33,484 bases of DNA from Micromonospora lupini str. Lupac 08 (GTDB lineage: Bacteria > Actinomycetota > Actinomycetes > Mycobacteriales > Micromonosporaceae), in the NCBI RefSeq assembly GCF_000297395.2, contig NZ_HF570108.1, forward strand, positions 576,259 to 609,742. The letters are read 5' to 3'. The notes beneath the pieces are model-generated. The model ran no database searches. It was not told the origin of the DNA and saw nothing but the letters and a program-made list of their open reading frames with translations. Numbering within the stretch: position 1 is the stretch's first letter; every line of letters begins with the position of its first letter. The position numbers and the translations under genes were made by a program. Below are positions 31,469-33,484 of the stretch, piece by piece.

Positions 31469-32323
31469 TCAGGCGGCCCGGCGGTCGCCGGTCCGTGCGG
31501 CCGGGGCGGCGTGGCGGTCGGCGGCCTGCGCGGAGAACGGCTCGGCGCGCACGACCCGCAGTGGCCGTTCGGTCTCGTCCGCGCCGAACTTCCAGCGCGA
31601 CGGCGTCGGCTGCCGCTGCGGTGAGGGTCCGCCGGGGCGCAGACCGGGCCGCGACAGCAGGACGGTGATCAGGTAGCCGACCACCAGGAACCCGTGGCTG
31701 ACCAGGCGCTCCCCACCGACCGAGCCGGTGGCGAGGTCGTTGACCGAGAGCAGCAGGAGCGTGCCGACGAACGCGCTGAGCATCGGCAGGAGACCCGCCG
31801 GCGGGCTGCGGCGTACCGCCACGAAGAGGAAGCCTGCCCCGACGGCCACGTTCCAGGCGGCCGACTCGTGCCACAGGTGCTGGCCGGCGGCGTGCACGTG
31901 GTCGCCTGCCGCTCCGCGGCCCACCTGTGCCAGGCCGAGCACGAGCTGGACCGCGCCGAGCAGCCCGAGCGCCGCGCGCAGCCCGACGACCAGGCCGGCG
32001 CGGCCGGGCAGGCGAAGCCGCGCCGCGTGGCCGGGCAGGCGAAGCCGCCACCGCCACCGCGACCGGCGGGCCGGCGGCGCGTCCTCGGCATCGGCACCGG
32101 TGACCGCGCTGGCCCCGATGGCGGCCAGGATCGCGTCGGTCCGGTCGGGCACATCGGTGACCAATCGGGTACGAATCCGGCGCGTCACCGTGACCGCCGT
32201 CGCGAACCAGGCCCGGCACTTGGCGCACTCGTCCAGGTGCCCCTGCGCCGCCGCCCCTTCGGCGGCGGTCTCCTCCCCGTCCAACTGCGCGGACAGGACC
32301 TCCCGCCACTGCTCACACCCCAT
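31469..32323 (-). CDS. zf-HC2 and DUF2275 membrane protein, anti-sigma-factor-like
   Basis: The 284-residue protein has an N-terminal zf-HC2 anti-sigma-type zinc finger (Cys3, His29, Cys33, Cys36 in CEQWREVLSAQLDGE and HLDECAKC). A DUF2275-like membrane domain follows, with about four helices and ESAAWNVAVGAGFLFVA. A Pro/Arg-rich cytoplasmic tail ends it. The finger probably senses redox or binds a sigma factor, but no sigma gene is adjacent. ATG 32323 is used. An in-frame GTG at 32344 would add seven residues. It is divergent from the methyltransferase gene and convergent with the CGNR-like gene, only 18 bases apart. Confidence 0.8.
   Translation of the reverse strand: MGCEQWREVLSAQLDGEETAAEGAAAQGHLDECAKCRAWFATAVTVTRRIRTRLVTDVPDRTDAILAAIGASAVTGADAEDAPPARRSRWRWRLRLPGHAARLRLPGRAGLVVGLRAALGLLGAVQLVLGLAQVGRGAAGDHVHAAGQHLWHESAAWNVAVGAGFLFVAVRRSPPAGLLPMLSAFVGTLLLLSVNDLATGSVGGERLVSHGFLVVGYLITVLLSRPGLRPGGPSPQRQPTPSRWKFGADETERPLRVVRAEPFSAQAADRHAAPAARTGDRRAA
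32002..32048. repeat. In-frame 27-bp tandem duplication inside the zf-HC2/DUF2275 gene
   Basis: The 20-mer ggccgggcaggcgaagccgc begins at 32002 and again at 32029, a 27-base period, followed by divergence. In the protein this gives RLRLPG twice, separated by three residues, in the linker before the membrane domain. It keeps the frame and probably reflects slippage. Confidence 0.8.
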
Positions 32324-32395
32324 GTGTGGGTAGTCGGTCCGCACGCCGCTCCGGTTCCCGGCGACCCGGGCGCGTTGTGGAATACTCGCCGGATC

Positions 32396-33436
32396 ATGAC
32401 GCGCTACGGCCTGCTGATCCTTCCTGCCACCAACCGGGTGTACGCCCGTTCCGCCATCGACCTCACCCGGGCCGAGCTGGAGATCTTCGGCTCCTCGGCG
32501 CTCGACGGCCGGATCGGCGAGCTGGACACCGAGATCGTCGGCGGGGCGACCTACGTCACGTTCGCCGGTGACGGGCTGACCGAGCGGGACCTGGCCGTCC
32601 TGGGCAACCTCTCCGCCGGCTACGCGCTGTTCGAGATCGTCGGCGACCTGCTGCGCCCGGTCGAGTGGAGCCGGCTGGACCGCTACGACGACGACCTGCT
32701 CACCATCCAGAAGTACCCCGGCAAGACCAACGAGCAGTTCACCAAGCTGCTGCTCAACGTCACCCTGCTCGCGTCGGACTGGGCCGGCGAGCTGACCAGC
32801 CGCCGGTTCCGGGTGCTCGACCCGCTCTGCGGTCGCGGCACCACCCTCAACCAGGCGCTGATGTACGGCTTCGACGCCGCCGGGATCGAGCGCGACCAGA
32901 AGGACGTCGAGGCGTACCGGGCGTTCGTCACGACCTGGTTGAAGCAGAAGCGGGTCAAGCACCGGGTGCTGGAGTCGGGGCCGGTGCGGCGGGAACGCAA
33001 GGTGGTCGGCCGGCGGGTACGCATCGAGCTGGCGCCGACCCGTGAGGAGCACAAGGCCGGCCAGACGCAGTTGCTGGACGTCGTCAACGCCGACACGACC
33101 CGCTCGGCGGAGTTCTTCCGGCCGGAGACCGTCGACCTCGTGGTCGCCGATGCGCCGTACGGCGTACAGCACGGCAGTCGTACCGCCGATCAGGGCCTGA
33201 CGCGTGACCCGCTGGCGCTGCTCGCGGAGGCCGCGCCGGTCTGGGCGCGGCTGCTGCGCCCCGGTGGGGCGCTCGGCATCTCGTGGAACACGCACGTCGC
33301 CGGTCGGGACGACGCGGCGGCGGCGTTGGCCGACGCCGGCCTGACGGTGGTGGACGAGGAGCCCTACCGCGCACTGCGGCACCGGGTGGATCAGTCGATC
33401 ATGCGAGACGTGCTGGTGGCCCGCCGCCCGGCCTGA
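32396..33436 (+). CDS. TRM11-like SAM-dependent methyltransferase
   Basis: The 346-residue protein has an N-terminal THUMP-like region of about 130 residues and a Rossmann-fold methyltransferase. The SAM motif is DPLCGRGTTLNQAL (142-155), the acidic loop is GIERDQ, and the catalytic motif is DAPYGVQHG (252-260), a DxPY form of NPPY. This pattern is that of TRM11-type guanosine-N2 RNA methyltransferases, so tRNA or rRNA is the likely substrate. There is an insert rich in Lys/Arg (about 183-222). It is divergent from the zf-HC2 gene with 72 bases between, and ends 48 bases before the window edge. ATG 32396 is consistent with the divergent gap. Confidence 0.85.
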   Translation: MTRYGLLILPATNRVYARSAIDLTRAELEIFGSSALDGRIGELDTEIVGGATYVTFAGDGLTERDLAVLGNLSAGYALFEIVGDLLRPVEWSRLDRYDDDLLTIQKYPGKTNEQFTKLLLNVTLLASDWAGELTSRRFRVLDPLCGRGTTLNQALMYGFDAAGIERDQKDVEAYRAFVTTWLKQKRVKHRVLESGPVRRERKVVGRRVRIELAPTREEHKAGQTQLLDVVNADTTRSAEFFRPETVDLVVADAPYGVQHGSRTADQGLTRDPLALLAEAAPVWARLLRPGGALGISWNTHVAGRDDAAAALADAGLTVVDEEPYRALRHRVDQSIMRDVLVARRPA

Positions 33437-33484
33437 CCCGGCCCCGCACCTCCCGCCAAGCCGCGCCGCCGCCCGCGCCGAGCC

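Noticed and set aside
32324..33382. Upstream extension of the zf-HC2/DUF2275 frame across the methyltransferase gene
   Set aside because: The family sequence starts at the zinc finger (32323). The extension is antisense to conserved methyltransferase motifs.

Overview
The window is very GC-rich chromosomal DNA with strong third-position GC bias, frequent GTG starts and tight 4-base start/stop overlaps. A type VII secretion (ESX) mycosin, an ECF42-type sigma factor and an actinobacterial-style c-di-AMP riboswitch all point to a filamentous actinobacterium, most likely Micromonosporaceae (Micromonospora-like). That assignment rests on gene content and codon habit, not on a marker gene.

Layout. 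0-2 kb: C-terminal tail of an ESX-associated protein, facing mycosin across a perfect 34-bp palindrome, then a winged-helix regulator. 2.2-6 kb: beta-carbonic anhydrase, a secreted coiled-coil protein with an M15/VanY-like zinc site preceded by a ydaO-type riboswitch, and a YibE/F membrane protein. 6-10 kb: a copper module with CsoR divergent from CopZ, a His-motif membrane protein and a CopA ATPase, with three CsoR-like boxes between the two arms, followed by a CsbD-like protein. 10.3-12.5 kb: ArsR-type regulator, small membrane protein, secreted alpha/beta-hydrolase. 12.6-14.9 kb: YCII (DGPF) protein, ECF42 sigma factor and RibD/DHFR-fold reductase as one leftward operon. 15-17.7 kb: a DUF2786 protein, then DUF2243 and CtaG genes.

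17.7-19.9 kb is the most unusual part. It is a leftward four-gene cassette: YbaB-like protein, WXG100/EspC-like small protein, a protein with a CpnT-like N-terminal domain plus a C-terminal effector-like domain, and a small partner that could be an immunity protein. 20-25.7 kb is a leftward fatty-acid beta-oxidation operon: LCAD-like acyl-CoA dehydrogenase, thiolase, bifunctional enoyl-CoA hydratase/3-hydroxyacyl-CoA dehydrogenase, and alpha-methylacyl-CoA racemase with all three catalytic residues. A WYL regulator and a VOC protein diverge around a near-perfect operator at 26.8 kb. From 27.3 to 27.6 kb there is a structured intergenic region with repeated ATCACTTGAT motifs and a probable gene remnant. 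It is followed by TetR and a Baeyer-Villiger-type monooxygenase, an MBL hydrolase with an atypical CGNR protein, a zf-HC2/DUF2275 membrane protein, and a divergent TRM11-like methyltransferase.

No rRNA, tRNA, CRISPR array, transposase or integrase was recognised. Intergenic hairpins mark most convergent gene ends and many operators. Assignments rest on motifs read directly from translations, and no database search was possible.
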